This document shows, in pieces, positions 63,991-64,000 of a DNA stretch of 64,000 nucleotides. The notes under the pieces were generated by a model. That model saw only the letters and a program-made list of their open reading frames with translations. It searched no databases and was not told the origin of the DNA. Source of the DNA: Quillaja saponaria (taxonomy: Eukaryota; Streptophyta; Magnoliopsida; Fabales; Quillajaceae); NCBI GenBank assembly GCA_029379385.1, contig CM055608.1, positions 22,752,350 to 22,816,349 on the forward strand, given 5' to 3'. Position 1 is the first letter of the stretch, and every line of letters begins with the position of its first letter. A program made the translations under genes and the position numbers.

Positions 63991-64000
63991 GTTATAAAAA

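Overview
This is a nuclear, AT-rich window from a eudicot plant. Its genes are split by many GT-AG introns, and the recognised products (p23-like co-chaperone, RRP6-like exonuclease, DUF639 protein, FIP2-type BTB protein, cytosolic pyruvate kinase, LBD and WOX factors) are plant versions. Intergenic DNA holds decayed plant LINEs and Ty3/gypsy elements. The species cannot be fixed from sequence alone. I assembled exons by hand from splice signals, reading phase and family similarity.

Left part (1-22 kb), gene-rich. A FIP2-like BTB plus pentapeptide-repeat gene (minus strand; its 3' end lies off the left edge) has a proximal promoter that was duplicated around a 5'-truncated LINE. A complete ten-exon DUF639 gene (plus) follows at 6.7-12.4 kb. 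A cytosolic pyruvate kinase (plus, 14.0-15.9 kb) is complete except for one in-frame TGA. A complete six-exon p23-type co-chaperone gene (minus) occupies 16.8-22.0 kb; its first coding exon is only 5 nt.

Middle (22-43 kb). A degenerate, non-coding LTR element of about 4.1 kb (minus) has a recognisable LTR pair and a putative primer-binding site. It sits in very AT-rich DNA. The 14-exon RRP6L2-like nuclear exosome exonuclease gene (plus, 30.5-43.3 kb) follows. Its promoter region has a TGGGCT motif, a TATA box and a telo-box, and its introns carry a LINE relic and two foldback (MITE-like) elements.

Right part (43-64 kb), dominated by repeats and relics. A LINE relic and a Ty3/gypsy pol relic (both minus) lie at 44.3-48.2 kb, and two copies of another dispersed repeat lie at 48.7 and 63.5 kb. 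Between 53.8 and 57.4 kb, exon fragments of several unrelated genes (a peroxisomal multifunctional beta-oxidation protein, NUP35, APC2 and two unidentified) lie on the same strand. This is the best candidate for an unusual structure: a gene-fragment mosaic such as a Helitron or Pack-type element might build. At 57.9-62.9 kb a broken LBD gene lies between two broken WUS-clade WOX-like genes.

Throughout the window the premature stops in otherwise readable genes sit where CAA, CAG or CGA would be expected, so single C-to-T changes on the coding strand explain them. The living genes (FIP2, DUF639, p23, RRP6L2) are housekeeping genes with no evident shared pathway.
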